Assembly (NCBI GenBank): GCA_900751695.1
Contig: CAADSS010000036.1
Location: 1 to 32,881, forward strand
Reading direction: 5' to 3'
DNA from: an uncultured Collinsella sp.
Lineage (GTDB): Bacteria > Actinomycetota > Coriobacteriia > Coriobacteriales > Coriobacteriaceae
Length of the DNA: 32,881 nt
Shown: one piece after another, positions 22,614-31,485 of the stretch
Layout: each line of letters starts with the position of its first letter
Position numbering within the stretch: position 1 is the stretch's first letter
The notes under the pieces: generated by a model
Databases searched by the model: none
Told to the model about the DNA's origin: nothing
Seen by the model: the letters and a program-made list of their open reading frames with translations, nothing else
Position numbers and translations under genes: made by a program

Positions 22614-24197
22614 TTACAGCTCGTAGAGCGTGGTGAACTTGTCCTGCAGGTAGCTGCAGTAGTAGCGGGCATCGAACGCCATGCCGCAGGCGCCCTTGAT
22701 GAGTTCCGGTGCGTCCTTGGCGCGTCCCCACTGCCAAATGTGCTCGCCCAGCCAGGCGCGGACGGGTGTCAGGTCGCCGCTCGCACAGGCGTCGGTAAGG
22801 TCGACACCGTCGCGGCACATGGCCGGCACAAACATGGCATCGTAGGCACTGCCCAGCGCATACGTGGGGAAGTAGCCAAACGAGCCGCCGCTCCAGTGCG
22901 TATCCTGTAGGCAGCCGTGCGTGTCGTCGGGAACGGGAATGCCCAGGTACTCATCCATAAAGCGGTTCCAAAGCGCGGGGATGTCCTTGGCCGTGGCCTC
23001 GCCGGCAAACAGCATGCGCTCGATCTCGTAGCGCACCATAACGTGCAGCGGATAGGTGAGCTCGTCGGCCTCGGTGCGGATCAGCGAAGGCTGCGCAATG
23101 TTCACGGCGTGGTAGAGCGCGTCTTCGTCCACGTTGCCGTAGACCTCGGGCGCATGGCGGCGCAGTACCTCGAGCAGCGGTCCCATAAAGGCACGGCTGC
23201 GGCCCACGGTGTTCTCAAAGAAGCGGCTCTGGCTCTCGTGGATGCCCATGGAGGTGCCGCCCTCCAGGCAGGTGCGCGCATAGGCGGGATTGACGCCCAG
23301 CTCGTACATGGTGTGCCCCGCCTCGTGGATGATGCTGTAGACGTTGGAGATGCAATCGTCCTCGTAGATGTGTGTCGCGATGCGCGCGTCACCCACGGCA
23401 AAGCCCTCGCTAAACGGGTGCTCGGTAAAGGCAAGCGTGGTGTCGTCCAGGTTCAGGCCGACGAGCTTCATCAGGTCGAAGCTCATGGCGCGCTGGGCGG
23501 CCTCGGGCACGCGGGCGTGCAAAAAGTCGGCATCGGGCTGCTGGCCGCGCTCGCCGATGGCGTGCACGAGCGGCACGACCGTGGCCTTGACCTCCTCGCA
23601 AAACGCGTCGAAGCTCTTGGCGGAAAGGCCGCGCTCGTACTGGTCGAGCCAAACATCGTAGGGGTCGCGCTTGGGATCCATGAGCTCTGCCTGATGCTTA
23701 AGTTGGGCGACGATTCTATCCACATAGGGCTCAAAGCTCGCCCAGTCGTTGGCCGTCTTGGCTTTGTGCCACACGGCGTCGGCCTCGCAGGTGAGCCTGG
23801 TCCAGGCCTCGGCCTCCTCGGTAGGAATAACGCTTGCCTCGCGCTGGTCGCGGCCGAGCACGCGGATCTCGTCGAGCAGCTGCGGGTCGTCTACGTGTCC
23901 GCCTGCAACCGTCTCGCGCGCTAACGAGCGTACGAGCTCAACGGACTTCTCGCTGGTCAGTAGCTTGTGATGTTCGCCGGCAAGCGTGCCCATGGCGTCG
24001 GCACGGGCGGCAGCGCCGTTGGCAGGAGCAATCGTCGCTCCATCGAACTCGGCAATCTTGAGCAGGTACTCGCGAGTCCACAGCTTGCCCTCGAGTTTGC
24101 GGAACTTTTTGACGGCCTTGTCGACTTTAGCAGCCTTGACGCCCTTGGCAGCCTTTGCCACGGCGGCCTTGGCCTTCTTATCGAGTTTCTTTCCCAT
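22614..24197 (-). CDS. M32-family metallocarboxypeptidase (Taq type)
   Basis: This 527-residue zinc carboxypeptidase removes C-terminal residues from peptides. Family landmarks occur in order: EHPFSEGF (259-266), the DxRxT motif in GDARIAT (269-274), HEAGH (291-295) as the zinc and catalytic motif, and GIHESQSRFFEN (318-329) with the third ligand E321. The first 35 residues (MGKKLDKKAKAAVAKAAKG and following) are an unusual Lys/Ala-rich stretch absent from typical family members of about 500 residues, possibly a nucleic-acid or surface contact. AAGGA precedes the ATG. No signal peptide is seen, so it is cytoplasmic. It is divergent from the pheST T-box leader. Confidence 0.93.
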   Translation of the reverse strand: MGKKLDKKAKAAVAKAAKGVKAAKVDKAVKKFRKLEGKLWTREYLLKIAEFDGATIAPANGAAARADAMGTLAGEHHKLLTSEKSVELVRSLARETVAGGHVDDPQLLDEIRVLGRDQREASVIPTEEAEAWTRLTCEADAVWHKAKTANDWASFEPYVDRIVAQLKHQAELMDPKRDPYDVWLDQYERGLSAKSFDAFCEEVKATVVPLVHAIGERGQQPDADFLHARVPEAAQRAMSFDLMKLVGLNLDDTTLAFTEHPFSEGFAVGDARIATHIYEDDCISNVYSIIHEAGHTMYELGVNPAYARTCLEGGTSMGIHESQSRFFENTVGRSRAFMGPLLEVLRRHAPEVYGNVDEDALYHAVNIAQPSLIRTEADELTYPLHVMVRYEIERMLFAGEATAKDIPALWNRFMDEYLGIPVPDDTHGCLQDTHWSGGSFGYFPTYALGSAYDAMFVPAMCRDGVDLTDACASGDLTPVRAWLGEHIWQWGRAKDAPELIKGACGMAFDARYYCSYLQDKFTTLYEL

Positions 24198-24334
24198 ACC
24201 GCATCCTTAATCTCGCAGGCCGAGCGCCGCAGACGGGTGCACGGCCAGTTTGCACAGCTACCTGCCTTGTACCCAGCGCGAACAAAACGGAACGCGGCGA
24301 TGCGCTCGCGAAATGTGTTATCCTATAGCCCAAT
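24198..24334. promoter_or_regulatory. Divergent upstream region of the M32 gene and pheST
   Basis: A TATCCT on the plus strand (24319-24324) is a reasonable -10 for the T-box leader. Its -35 is not clear, and no promoter is recognised for the M32 gene. Confidence 0.35.
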
Positions 24335-24615
24335 GCGTTGACGGAGAGGGTTTTGCCCGCCGTGTCGCCGGCAAGAGAGGGAAGGTCATGGGCTGCAAGC
24401 CTTCCTGCGGTGGCAAGGGCCAAGCGTTCACTCCCGAGCAGCGACCTCAACGGGCGCGCGGCCGGTGGCAGCGAAGCTCCAGTAGGGAAGCCGTGAGCCT
24501 CGCGACAAGGGGCGCAGAGTGGGCACGGCGGGCCAGACATCCGCCGGGTCAAACAAGGTGGTACCGCGGAATTCAACCGTCCTTGGGCAATGTACATGCC
24601 CGAGGGCGGTTTTTT
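24335..24615 (+). ncRNA. T-box leader of the phenylalanyl-tRNA synthetase operon
   Basis: The antiterminator T-box AAGGTGGTACCGCG (24555-24568) matches the consensus at 13 of 14 positions. Its TGGT would pair with the ACCA end of uncharged tRNA-Phe, whose discriminator is A. An intrinsic terminator follows. Stem I occupies about 24340-24460, and the TTC at 24427-24429, followed by A, is a plausible phenylalanine specifier, though I could not fold the RNA to confirm it. Uncharged tRNA-Phe is expected to prevent termination and raise pheST expression. Confidence 0.88.
24576..24615 (+). terminator. Regulated terminator of the T-box leader
   Basis: ACCG-CCT-GGGCA pairs with TGCCC-AGG-CGGT with short mismatches, around ATGTACA, followed by six T. 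It is mutually exclusive with the T-box antiterminator. Confidence 0.85.
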
Positions 24616-24701
24616 GTTACCGAACCGGGCCGCGTTTTCGCAACGTCAGACGGCGGCAGCCGCCTCGGCAAGCGGGGAACGCGAGAGACGAAAGGGAAGA
24701 C

Positions 24702-25778
24702 ATGAGTCTGATTGATGATCTGGTCAAACTCGAGGAAGAGGCCAAGGAGCTCGTCACTAGCGCCGACGACGCCGCCAAGCTCGAGGCTGCGCGCGTTGAG
24801 CTGCTCGGTCGCAAAGGCCGTATCACCGGCCTGATGCGCATGATGGGCAAACTCGCCCCCGAGGATCGTCCCATGATGGGCAAGCGCGCCAACGAGATGC
24901 GCCAGCTGATCGAGGGCATGCTCGACGAGCGCACCACCGAGATGAAGGCCGCCGCCCTCAAGCACGCACTCGAGCACGAGGCCGTCGACATCACGCTGCC
25001 GGGCATCCGTCCGCAGATCGGTCACCAGCACCTGATCAAGCAGATCATCGAGGAGGCCGAGGACATCTTCTGCGGCATCGGCTACACCGTCGAGTCCGGC
25101 CCCATGGTCGATACTTCCTACTACAACTTCACTGCGCTCAACGCCCCCATGGATCACCCGAGCCGCTCGGCCCGCGATACCTTCTACGTGGTCGATAACA
25201 ACCCCGGCAGCGTCGCGCACCCCGAGGCTCACGCCCATGGCGAGTCCGACGTGCTGCTGCGCACCCAGACCTCGGGCGTACAGATCCACACCATGGAGTC
25301 GCAGAAGCCGCCCATCTACATGATCTGCCCGGGCACCGTCTACCGTCCCGATACGGCCGACGCCTGCCACCTGCCGCAGTTCAACCAGATCGAGGGCCTG
25401 GTCGTCGACGAGGGTATCACCTTTGGCGACCTGAAGGGCACGCTCGACTACTTTGTTAAGTGCATGTTTGGCGAGGACCGCAAGACGCGCTACCGTCCGC
25501 ACTTCTTCCCCTTCACCGAGCCTAGCTGCGAGGTGGACGTGAGCTGCCACGTCTGCGGCGGCAAGGGCTGCAACTTCTGCAAGCACAGCGGCTGGATCGA
25601 GATCCTGGGCTGCGGCATGGTCGACCCCAACGTCCTGATCAACTGCGGCATCGACCCCGAGAAGTACACCGGCTTCGCCTTTGGTATTGGCGCCGAGCGC
25701 GTCGCGGCACTGCGCTACGACCTGCCCGACCTGCGAACGTTGATGACTGGTGACATGAGGTTCTTGAACCAGTTCTAG
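24702..25778 (+). CDS. pheS: Phenylalanyl-tRNA synthetase alpha subunit
   Basis: This 358-residue class II synthetase alpha subunit carries the catalytic core of the PheS2-PheT2 enzyme. It has the N-terminal coiled-coil tRNA-binding arm (about residues 1-85), motif 2 around CPGTVYRPDTADACHLPQFNQIEG, and motif 3 near FGIGAERVAALRYDLPDLR. A cysteine-rich insertion (CHVCGGKGCNFCK) suggests a zinc-binding knuckle, a known variant of bacterial PheS. The start is ATG with AAGGGAAG upstream; an in-frame ATG at 24519 lies inside the T-box and is rejected. pheT follows after 63 bases. Confidence 0.97.
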   Translation: MSLIDDLVKLEEEAKELVTSADDAAKLEAARVELLGRKGRITGLMRMMGKLAPEDRPMMGKRANEMRQLIEGMLDERTTEMKAAALKHALEHEAVDITLPGIRPQIGHQHLIKQIIEEAEDIFCGIGYTVESGPMVDTSYYNFTALNAPMDHPSRSARDTFYVVDNNPGSVAHPEAHAHGESDVLLRTQTSGVQIHTMESQKPPIYMICPGTVYRPDTADACHLPQFNQIEGLVVDEGITFGDLKGTLDYFVKCMFGEDRKTRYRPHFFPFTEPSCEVDVSCHVCGGKGCNFCKHSGWIEILGCGMVDPNVLINCGIDPEKYTGFAFGIGAERVAALRYDLPDLRTLMTGDMRFLNQF

Positions 25779-25841
25779 AACGCTTTCTTCTTAGTTGCAG
25801 TTTCCGGCTCAAAGCCGCATTTATGAAAGGAGACCAGTTAG

Positions 25842-28295
25842 ATGCGCGTTTCTTACGACTGGCTCAAGACCATGATCGATATTCCGGAGGATCCCAAGAC
25901 CCTTTCGGACGAATATATCCGTACCGGCACCGAGGTCGAGGCGATCGACACCGTGGGCGAGTCCTTCGACCACGTGGTGACCGCCAAGGTGCTCACCAAG
26001 ATCCCGCACCCCGATAGCGACCACATGTATGTGTGCTCGGTCGACGTGGGTGACAAGAACCTCGACGCCGACGGCAACCCCGCCCCGCTGCAGATCGTCT
26101 GCGGCGCGCAGAACTTCGAGGCCGGCGACCACATCGTCACGGCCATGATCGGCGCTGTCCTGCCCGGCGACGTCAAGATCAAGAAGAGCAAGCTTCGCGG
26201 CGTCGTGTCCATGGGCATGAACTGCTCCGCGCGCGAGCTCGGCCTGGGCGGCGACCACTCCGGCATTATGATCCTGCCCGAGGATACGCCCTGCGGCATG
26301 CCGTTTGCCGAGTACGTGGGCTCGAGCGACACCGTGCTCGACTGCGAGATCACGCCCAATCGTCCCGACTGCCTGTCCATGATCGGCATGGCCCGCGAGA
26401 CCGGCGCCATCTTCGATCGAGATTTCCACGTTGAGCTGCCCGCCATCAAGGCCGAGACCGGCCGCGCGACCGACGACGAGCTTTCCGTCGAGATTGCCGA
26501 CGAGGGCCTGTGCGACCGCTACGTTGCCCGCATCGTGCGCAACGTGAAGGTCGGTCCGTCGCCCGACTGGATGGTCAAGCGCCTCAACGCCCTGGGCGTG
26601 CGCCCGCACAACAACATCGTCGACATCACCAACTACGTGATGATGCTCACCGGCCAGCCGCTGCACGCCTTTGACCTCGACACCTTTGCCGAGCGCGATG
26701 GCCATCGTCGCGTTGTGGTTCGCGCCGCCCAGCAGGATGAGAAGTTCACGACGCTCGATGGCGAGGAGCGCACGCTCGACGCCGGCATGGGCCTCATCAC
26801 CGACGGCGAGCGCCCTGTGGCGTTGGCCGGCGTCATGGGCGGCATGGATTCCGAGATCGAGGACGATACCGTCGATGTGATGGTCGAGAGCGCCTGCTTC
26901 AACGCCGGTCGCACCTCGCACACCAGCCGCGACCTGTCGCTGATCTCCGACGCCTCCATTCGCTTTGAGCGCCAGGTCGACGAGACCGGCTGCGTGGATG
27001 TCGCCAACGTTACCTGCGCGCTCATCGAGGAGATCGCCGGCGGTGAGGTTGCTCCCGGCTATGTCGACGTGTTCCCCGCGCCCAAGACCATCGACAGCAT
27101 CAAGCTGCGCCTGGCCCGCGTGCATGCCATCTGCGGTGCCGACATCGAGCCCGACTTTATCGAGCGTTCGCTCACCCGTCTGGGCTGCACCGTCGAGCGC
27201 GACGGCGAGGACTTTATGGTCACTCCGCCGAGCTTCCGCCCCGACCTGCCGCGCGAGATTGACCTGATCGAGGAGGTCCTGCGCCTGTGGGGCATGGGCC
27301 GCGTGACAGCGACCATCCCGGCTGCCAAGAACCATATTGGCGGCCTGACCCGCGAGCAGAAGCTCACCCGTAAGGTCGGCGAGATCCTGCGCGCCTGCGG
27401 CCTCAACGAGACCACGACTTTTGGCTTTGCCGCCCCGGGCGACCTGGAGAAGATCGGCATGTCCACCGAGGGCCGCGGCTGCCCCGTGGTGCTCATGAAC
27501 CCGCTGGTAGCCGAGCAGACCGAGATGCGTCGTTCGCTGCTGCCGGGCCTGCTGCAGTCCGTGGCCTACAACGAGGCGCACGGAACGGCCAACGTGCACC
27601 TGTACGAGGTCGGCAGCCTGTTCCACGGTCGCGAGAACGCCAGCCTGCCCAAGGAGACCAAGTCCGTGGCGGGTGTGCTCTCGGGCCAGTGGAGCGAGAA
27701 GTCCTGGAACATGAAGTACCGCAAGCTGCGCTTCTTCTTTGGCAAGGGCATTGTCGAGGAGCTGCTTGCCCAGCTGCGCATCGAGAAGGTTCGCTTCCGT
27801 CCCGTCGAGGGAGAGGGCTATGCCTTCTTGCAGCCGGGTCGTGCGGCCGAGGTTCTGTCCGGCGGCACCGTGCTGGGCTGGGTCGGCGAGATTCACCCCA
27901 AGGCGCGCGAGGCTATGGGCATCGACGAGGTCGTCGTTGCCTTTGAGCTCGATCTGGATAAGCTGATCAAGGGTGCCCGCAACCAGGAGAACTACCGCGA
28001 GTTCTCGCAGTACCCGGCTGTTGAACACGACCTTGCTATCGTGGTCGACAACTCCGTGACCTGCGAGGATCTTGAGCGCCGCATTACCAGCGCCGGCGGC
28101 AAGCTGCTCGAGGGCGTGCGCCTGTTCGATGTCTATCGCGATCCGGTCCGCGTGGGCGTGGGCAAAAAGTCCATGGCCTTCGCGCTTACGTATCGCTCCG
28201 ACGATCACACGCTCACCAGCGAAGAGGTCGAGAAGGCGCACCAGAAGATCGTCACCAAGGTGTGCAAGGGCGTAAACGGCGAGGTCCGCGGATAG
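25842..28295 (+). CDS. pheT: Phenylalanyl-tRNA synthetase beta subunit
   Basis: This 817-residue beta subunit contributes editing of mischarged Tyr-tRNA and tRNA binding. It shows the N-terminal B1 segment (MRVSYDWLKTMIDIP), an EMAP-type tRNA-binding domain (about 40-155; ICGAQNFEAGD), the B3/B4 editing domain (about 200-400), the B5 domain (about 405-480), a catalytic-like core, and the C-terminal ferredoxin-fold anticodon-binding domain (about 725-817; FSQYPAVEHDLAIVVD). The length matches bacterial PheT. AAAGGAGA lies about 9 bases before the ATG. It is co-transcribed with pheS under T-box control. Confidence 0.97.
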   Translation: MRVSYDWLKTMIDIPEDPKTLSDEYIRTGTEVEAIDTVGESFDHVVTAKVLTKIPHPDSDHMYVCSVDVGDKNLDADGNPAPLQIVCGAQNFEAGDHIVTAMIGAVLPGDVKIKKSKLRGVVSMGMNCSARELGLGGDHSGIMILPEDTPCGMPFAEYVGSSDTVLDCEITPNRPDCLSMIGMARETGAIFDRDFHVELPAIKAETGRATDDELSVEIADEGLCDRYVARIVRNVKVGPSPDWMVKRLNALGVRPHNNIVDITNYVMMLTGQPLHAFDLDTFAERDGHRRVVVRAAQQDEKFTTLDGEERTLDAGMGLITDGERPVALAGVMGGMDSEIEDDTVDVMVESACFNAGRTSHTSRDLSLISDASIRFERQVDETGCVDVANVTCALIEEIAGGEVAPGYVDVFPAPKTIDSIKLRLARVHAICGADIEPDFIERSLTRLGCTVERDGEDFMVTPPSFRPDLPREIDLIEEVLRLWGMGRVTATIPAAKNHIGGLTREQKLTRKVGEILRACGLNETTTFGFAAPGDLEKIGMSTEGRGCPVVLMNPLVAEQTEMRRSLLPGLLQSVAYNEAHGTANVHLYEVGSLFHGRENASLPKETKSVAGVLSGQWSEKSWNMKYRKLRFFFGKGIVEELLAQLRIEKVRFRPVEGEGYAFLQPGRAAEVLSGGTVLGWVGEIHPKAREAMGIDEVVVAFELDLDKLIKGARNQENYREFSQYPAVEHDLAIVVDNSVTCEDLERRITSAGGKLLEGVRLFDVYRDPVRVGVGKKSMAFALTYRSDDHTLTSEEVEKAHQKIVTKVCKGVNGEVRG

Positions 28296-28405
28296 GGCTT
28301 GCGCTGGGAGCGTAGGGCCTGATGGCGGTTGCTGTGGACTCCGCGTGACCGCTATGCTCGGTATAAGGCATCGTTGAGCCTGCATATATGACACGCGCAT
28401 TACAT

Positions 28406-28440
28406 AACGGCGTGCTGCTTTGTCGGCAGTGCGCCGTTTT
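28406..28440 (+). terminator. Intrinsic terminator of pheST
   Basis: AACGGCG-TG-CTGC pairs with GCAG-TG-CGCCGTT, followed by TTT. The right side overlaps the -35 of the metal-transport promoter. Confidence 0.7.
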
Positions 28441-28448
28441 GCTATGAT
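28420..28448 (+). promoter_or_regulatory. Probable promoter of the cbiMQO operon
   Basis: TTGTCG (-35, 28420-28425) and TATGAT (-10, 28443-28448) are separated by 17 bases. The expected start of transcription, near 28455, is just before the NikR-type dyad. Confidence 0.6.
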
Positions 28449-28458
28449 AGCCCGCGGC

Positions 28459-28486
28459 GTGTTACGAATCTTACAATGCGTAACAC
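28459..28486. promoter_or_regulatory. NikR-type operator
   Basis: GTGTTAC (28459-28465) and GTAACAC (28480-28486) are perfect inverted half-sites separated by 14 bases. To my recollection of comparative studies of nickel transporters, GTGTTAC-N13/14-GTAACAC is the NikR site in several lineages outside the enterobacteria. It lies 10 bases after the -10 box, so binding should block transcription of the operon. No nikR gene is in the window. Confidence 0.75.
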
Positions 28487-28543
28487 TGACAAGGTGATTC
28501 AAGCGGCGTTGCAATTCCGTGCGCCGATAACCGGGAGGCGCGC

Positions 28544-29629
28544 ATGCACATTCCAGATAATTATCTGTCCCCGCAGACGGATGCCGTCATGGCAGTGGCA
28601 ATGGTGCCCGTTTGGGTCCACTGCATCAAAAAGGTGCGTGCCACGCTCGATCGCGAGCACATGGCTTTCCTGGGCATCTGCTCCGCATTTTCCTTCTTGC
28701 TCATGATGTTCAACGTGCCGCTGCCCGGCGGCACCACGGGTCACGCCGTCGGCGGCGCGCTCATCGCGCTGCTGCTGGGTCCGGAGGCCGCGGCCATTGC
28801 TGTCTCGGTCGCGCTGGCGCTACAGGCACTGCTGTTTGGCGACGGCGGCATCCTGTCCTTTGGCGCCAACTGCTTTAACATGGCTTTCGTGCTGCCGTTT
28901 GCCGCTGCTATCGTGTTCCGTGCGCTCAACAGCCGCTTGCACGACAAGAGCTGGGGCACCTCGGTTTCTGCCATCGTAAGCGGCTGGGTCGGCCTGTGCC
29001 TGGCGGCTCTGTGCGCGGCAATCGAGTTTGGTATTCAGCCGATGCTCTTCATGAATGCTTCGGGCGCTCCGCTGTACTGCCCCTTCCCACTGTCTATTGC
29101 CATTCCTGCCATGATGATCCCGCATATGCTGGTTGCCGGCGTGGTCGAGGGCGTGGCGACGGCTGCGATTTACGGTTTCATTAAGAAGACGGCGCCGGGC
29201 GTTATCGTCGGTCCCGAGGCCGTCGATGGCCAGCTTGCTGCCGAGGGCGCTGCTGCCAAGAAGACCTCGCTGGTCCCCACGCTCATCCTGGTTGCCGTAC
29301 TTGTCGTGGCCACGCCGCTGGGCCTGCTGGCCACGGGTGACGCCTGGGGTGAGTGGGACGCCGAGGGCGCCGCGACCGCCGTTCAGGAGGCTGGTGACGA
29401 CAGCCTGCAGACCTCGGTCGGACTCGATACCCCGACCTTTGCCGACGCTCTGCCCACAGGCGATTATCTGCAGGCCTATTCCGAGGAGCAGGGCCTTGGC
29501 TTTGCCGGCCAGGCCGCGATGTATATTCTTTCGGGCGTGATTGGCGTGGCGGTGCTCACCATCGCATTCCGCCTGGTCTCGCTGACGGTCAAGGAAAGCG
29601 GTGCTCATGGCAAGAGCCGAGCTGCCTAG
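28544..29629 (+). CDS. cbiM: ECF-type nickel/cobalt transport S component CbiM/NikM
   Basis: This 361-residue inner-membrane substrate-binding component is the metal-specific part of an ECF transporter. It starts MHIPDNYLSP; the extreme N-terminus and H2 coordinate the metal in CbiM/NikM proteins. About seven membrane segments follow to residue 220 (including GGTTGHAVGGALIALLLGP and FGANCFNMAF). After that come a linker, another membrane helix (VPTLILVAVLVVATPLGLLA), an extracytoplasmic loop and a last helix (GQAAMYILSGVIGVAVLTIAF). This C-terminal part resembles a fused CbiN/NikN or PDGLE-type module, which would explain the lack of a separate cbiN. The NikR-type operator suggests nickel rather than cobalt. 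It overlaps the next gene. Confidence 0.9.
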   Translation: MHIPDNYLSPQTDAVMAVAMVPVWVHCIKKVRATLDREHMAFLGICSAFSFLLMMFNVPLPGGTTGHAVGGALIALLLGPEAAAIAVSVALALQALLFGDGGILSFGANCFNMAFVLPFAAAIVFRALNSRLHDKSWGTSVSAIVSGWVGLCLAALCAAIEFGIQPMLFMNASGAPLYCPFPLSIAIPAMMIPHMLVAGVVEGVATAAIYGFIKKTAPGVIVGPEAVDGQLAAEGAAAKKTSLVPTLILVAVLVVATPLGLLATGDAWGEWDAEGAATAVQEAGDDSLQTSVGLDTPTFADALPTGDYLQAYSEEQGLGFAGQAAMYILSGVIGVAVLTIAFRLVSLTVKESGAHGKSRAA

Positions 29630-30443
29630 CTGGCTTGCGGTCGAGCAGCGATACGAGCCCGCGGGGGCTCGGCATCGTGTGATGCAAAAGAATGTCCTGC
29701 ACCTGGCGAGCCTGCTTGAGCGGGTTCGCCTGGGTGGAGGCGCGCACGAGGGCGGGTCGATGGTCGACCGCGCCCTTTCTTGCGTTTCGGCTCCGGTGCG
29801 CCTGGTGGGAATGTTCGTTTGCGTCCTGTGCGTGTGTCTGACGCAGAGCCCGCTGTACCTCATGCTGATGGCGGCTATCGCACTGGTGCTCGTTGCCGTG
29901 CGCCCCGTACGCGGACTGCGGGCAACCTTTGTGCCGGCGCTTGGCGCTGCGGGGCTCGCGGTGGTTCTGGCGCTGCCCGCCCTGCTGCTGGGCGCGTCTG
30001 CCGCGGGCGCCATGCTCAAGATTGCGCTCAAGACCTTCATAAATGTGTCGCTGGTGCTGGGTGTTTCGTGGACCCTTACCTGGAGCCGCATGTCGGCGGC
30101 GCTCAAAATGCTGCACCTGCCCGACGAAGTTATCTTTACGTTTGATATGGCGCTCAAGCACATCGAGGTGCTGGGACGCACGGCGCACAATCTGTGCGAA
30201 TCGGTCATGCTGCGCAGCGTCGGGTCCGCGTCTGCGGGTTTTTCGCGCACCGACTCGCTGGCGGGTATCATGGGCATGACCTTTATCAAGGCGATGGAAT
30301 GCAGCCGCGCGATGGACGAGGCTATGCTCTGCCGCGGCTTTGCCGGTGCGTATCCGGCTCCTGCGCGGGGCGGCTTTGGCTGGCGCGATGCGGTCTATGC
30401 GGTCGGCGTGGCGTTGCTCGCCGTGTTGTGTGCGGTACTGTAG
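29607..30443 (+). CDS. cbiQ: ECF transporter transmembrane T component CbiQ
   Basis: This 278-residue membrane protein couples the S component to the ATPase. It has about five membrane segments (LVGMFVCVLCVCLTQSPLYL, LMAAIALVLVAV, AAGLAVVLALPALLLG and a C-terminal helix). A cytoplasmic coupling region ends in the EcfT-like signature CSRAMDEAMLCRGF, whose RGF corresponds to the Ala-Arg-Gly contact with the ATPase. The start overlaps the end of cbiM by 23 bases, showing translational coupling. GTG at 29601 is an alternative start 5 bases from AAGGA; ATG at 29607 is given here because it is the stronger codon. Confidence 0.9.
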   Translation: MARAELPSWLAVEQRYEPAGARHRVMQKNVLHLASLLERVRLGGGAHEGGSMVDRALSCVSAPVRLVGMFVCVLCVCLTQSPLYLMLMAAIALVLVAVRPVRGLRATFVPALGAAGLAVVLALPALLLGASAAGAMLKIALKTFINVSLVLGVSWTLTWSRMSAALKMLHLPDEVIFTFDMALKHIEVLGRTAHNLCESVMLRSVGSASAGFSRTDSLAGIMGMTFIKAMECSRAMDEAMLCRGFAGAYPAPARGGFGWRDAVYAVGVALLAVLCAVL

Positions 30444-30487
30444 CGCGGGCGGTCTAGCCGTCGATGTGAGTAGGGAAGGGCGACGTT

Positions 30488-31258
30488 TTGACGATCGATA
30501 TGAATAGTGCGGCGGGCACGAACGGTGCGGGCGGCGCCGAGGGCGCGCCGCTTATTGAGTTGCTCGACGTGGTGTTCTCCTATGCGGGGCATACGGTTGT
30601 CGATGGCGTGTCGCTGCAGGTCGATCGTGGTGAACTCGTTGCCCTGCTCGGTCCCAACGGCTGCGGTAAGACGACGATTATGCGTCTTATTAACGGCCTT
30701 GAACTCGCGGACGCAGGGGCATACCTGTTTGACGGGTGTATGGTCGATGCGGCATATCTCAAGGATTCCGCGACGGCCCAGCGGTTCCATCAGCGCGTGG
30801 GCTTTGTGTTCCAGAATGCCGACGCCCAGTTGTTCTGCGCTACGGTGGGTGAGGAAGTTGCTTTTGGTCCCGCGCAGATGGGGCTGCCGGCAGACGAGCT
30901 CGACCGTCGCGTGCACGATGCCATGGAACTGTTTCAAGTTGCCGACCTGGTCGATGCCTCGCCCTATCAGCTTTCGGGTGGGCAAAAGAAGCGCGTTGCG
31001 CTGGCTGCGGTGGTGTCGATGAACCCGGATATCTTGGTCCTCGACGAGCCTACCAATGGGCTCGACGAGGATTCATGCGACATCGTGGTCAACTTCTTGC
31101 TGGCCTACGTCGCGGCGGGTAAGACGGTCTTGATGAGCACACATCACCAGGATTTGGTGCGGCGCCTGGGTGCCCGCGCCATCTATATCGATCGATATCA
31201 CCATGTGGTCGAGGCGCCGGTGTCGTCGTATGGAACCGAGAGCGGCGCTGCGGAATAG
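30488..31258 (+). CDS. cbiO: ECF transporter ATP-binding protein CbiO
   Basis: This 256-residue ABC ATPase powers the metal uptake system. It has Walker A GPNGCGKTT, a Q-loop in VGFVFQNADAQLF (typical of EcfA/CbiO), the signature LSGGQKKRVALA, Walker B ILVLDEPTNGLDE and the switch histidine in STHHQDL. TTG at 30488 is chosen because GGGAAGGG ends 7 bases before it, while the first in-frame ATG (30500) is 19 bases away. The gene lies 44 bases after cbiQ. Its stop codon is followed after 4 bases by an insertion sequence, so the original downstream sequence is not visible. Confidence 0.93.
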   Translation: MTIDMNSAAGTNGAGGAEGAPLIELLDVVFSYAGHTVVDGVSLQVDRGELVALLGPNGCGKTTIMRLINGLELADAGAYLFDGCMVDAAYLKDSATAQRFHQRVGFVFQNADAQLFCATVGEEVAFGPAQMGLPADELDRRVHDAMELFQVADLVDASPYQLSGGQKKRVALAAVVSMNPDILVLDEPTNGLDEDSCDIVVNFLLAYVAAGKTVLMSTHHQDLVRRLGARAIYIDRYHHVVEAPVSSYGTESGAAE

Positions 31259-31304
31259 TTGGTTGATTTTCAATCTCAACGCAACAGCCTGAACGGACCC
31301 CGCG

Positions 31305-31330
31305 TTTCCGCAGCTAGCGCAACGCGGAAA
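31305..31330. repeat. Short inverted repeat inside the IS left end
   Basis: TTTCCGC and GCGGAAA form a dyad around AGCTAGCGCAAC. GTTTCCGCAG occurs again about 50 bases farther on. It lies in the roughly 195-base untranslated part between the left end and the transposase stop, a longer gap than is usual for IS30 elements. Confidence 0.4.
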
Positions 31331-31485
31331 TAGCTCCCGGCACCTGGCCATCACTTCGTTTCCGCAGGTGGAGGGGCTGTGGAGTCCGGTGCCCCCATGC
31401 CGCCGCCGCATGCTCCGCCAGCCCGCCGCGCAGCCGTTCCGGACTCAGCGCAACGGGCCCTCCGGCCCATGTCCCGGCCCGCCGC

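Noticed and set aside
24519..24701. N-terminal extension of pheS
   Set aside because: The extra 61 codons run through the T-box antiterminator and terminator; the ATG at 24702 has its own ribosome-binding site.
25821..28514. 897-residue open frame on the minus strand opposite pheT
   Set aside because: It is a shadow of the G+C-rich pheT codons, His/Ala/Gly/Val-rich, with no recognisable domain.
28296..28543. Cobalamin or NiCo riboswitch before cbiM
   Set aside because: No recognisable conserved core was found; the region is explained by the pheT terminator, a promoter and the NikR-type dyad.
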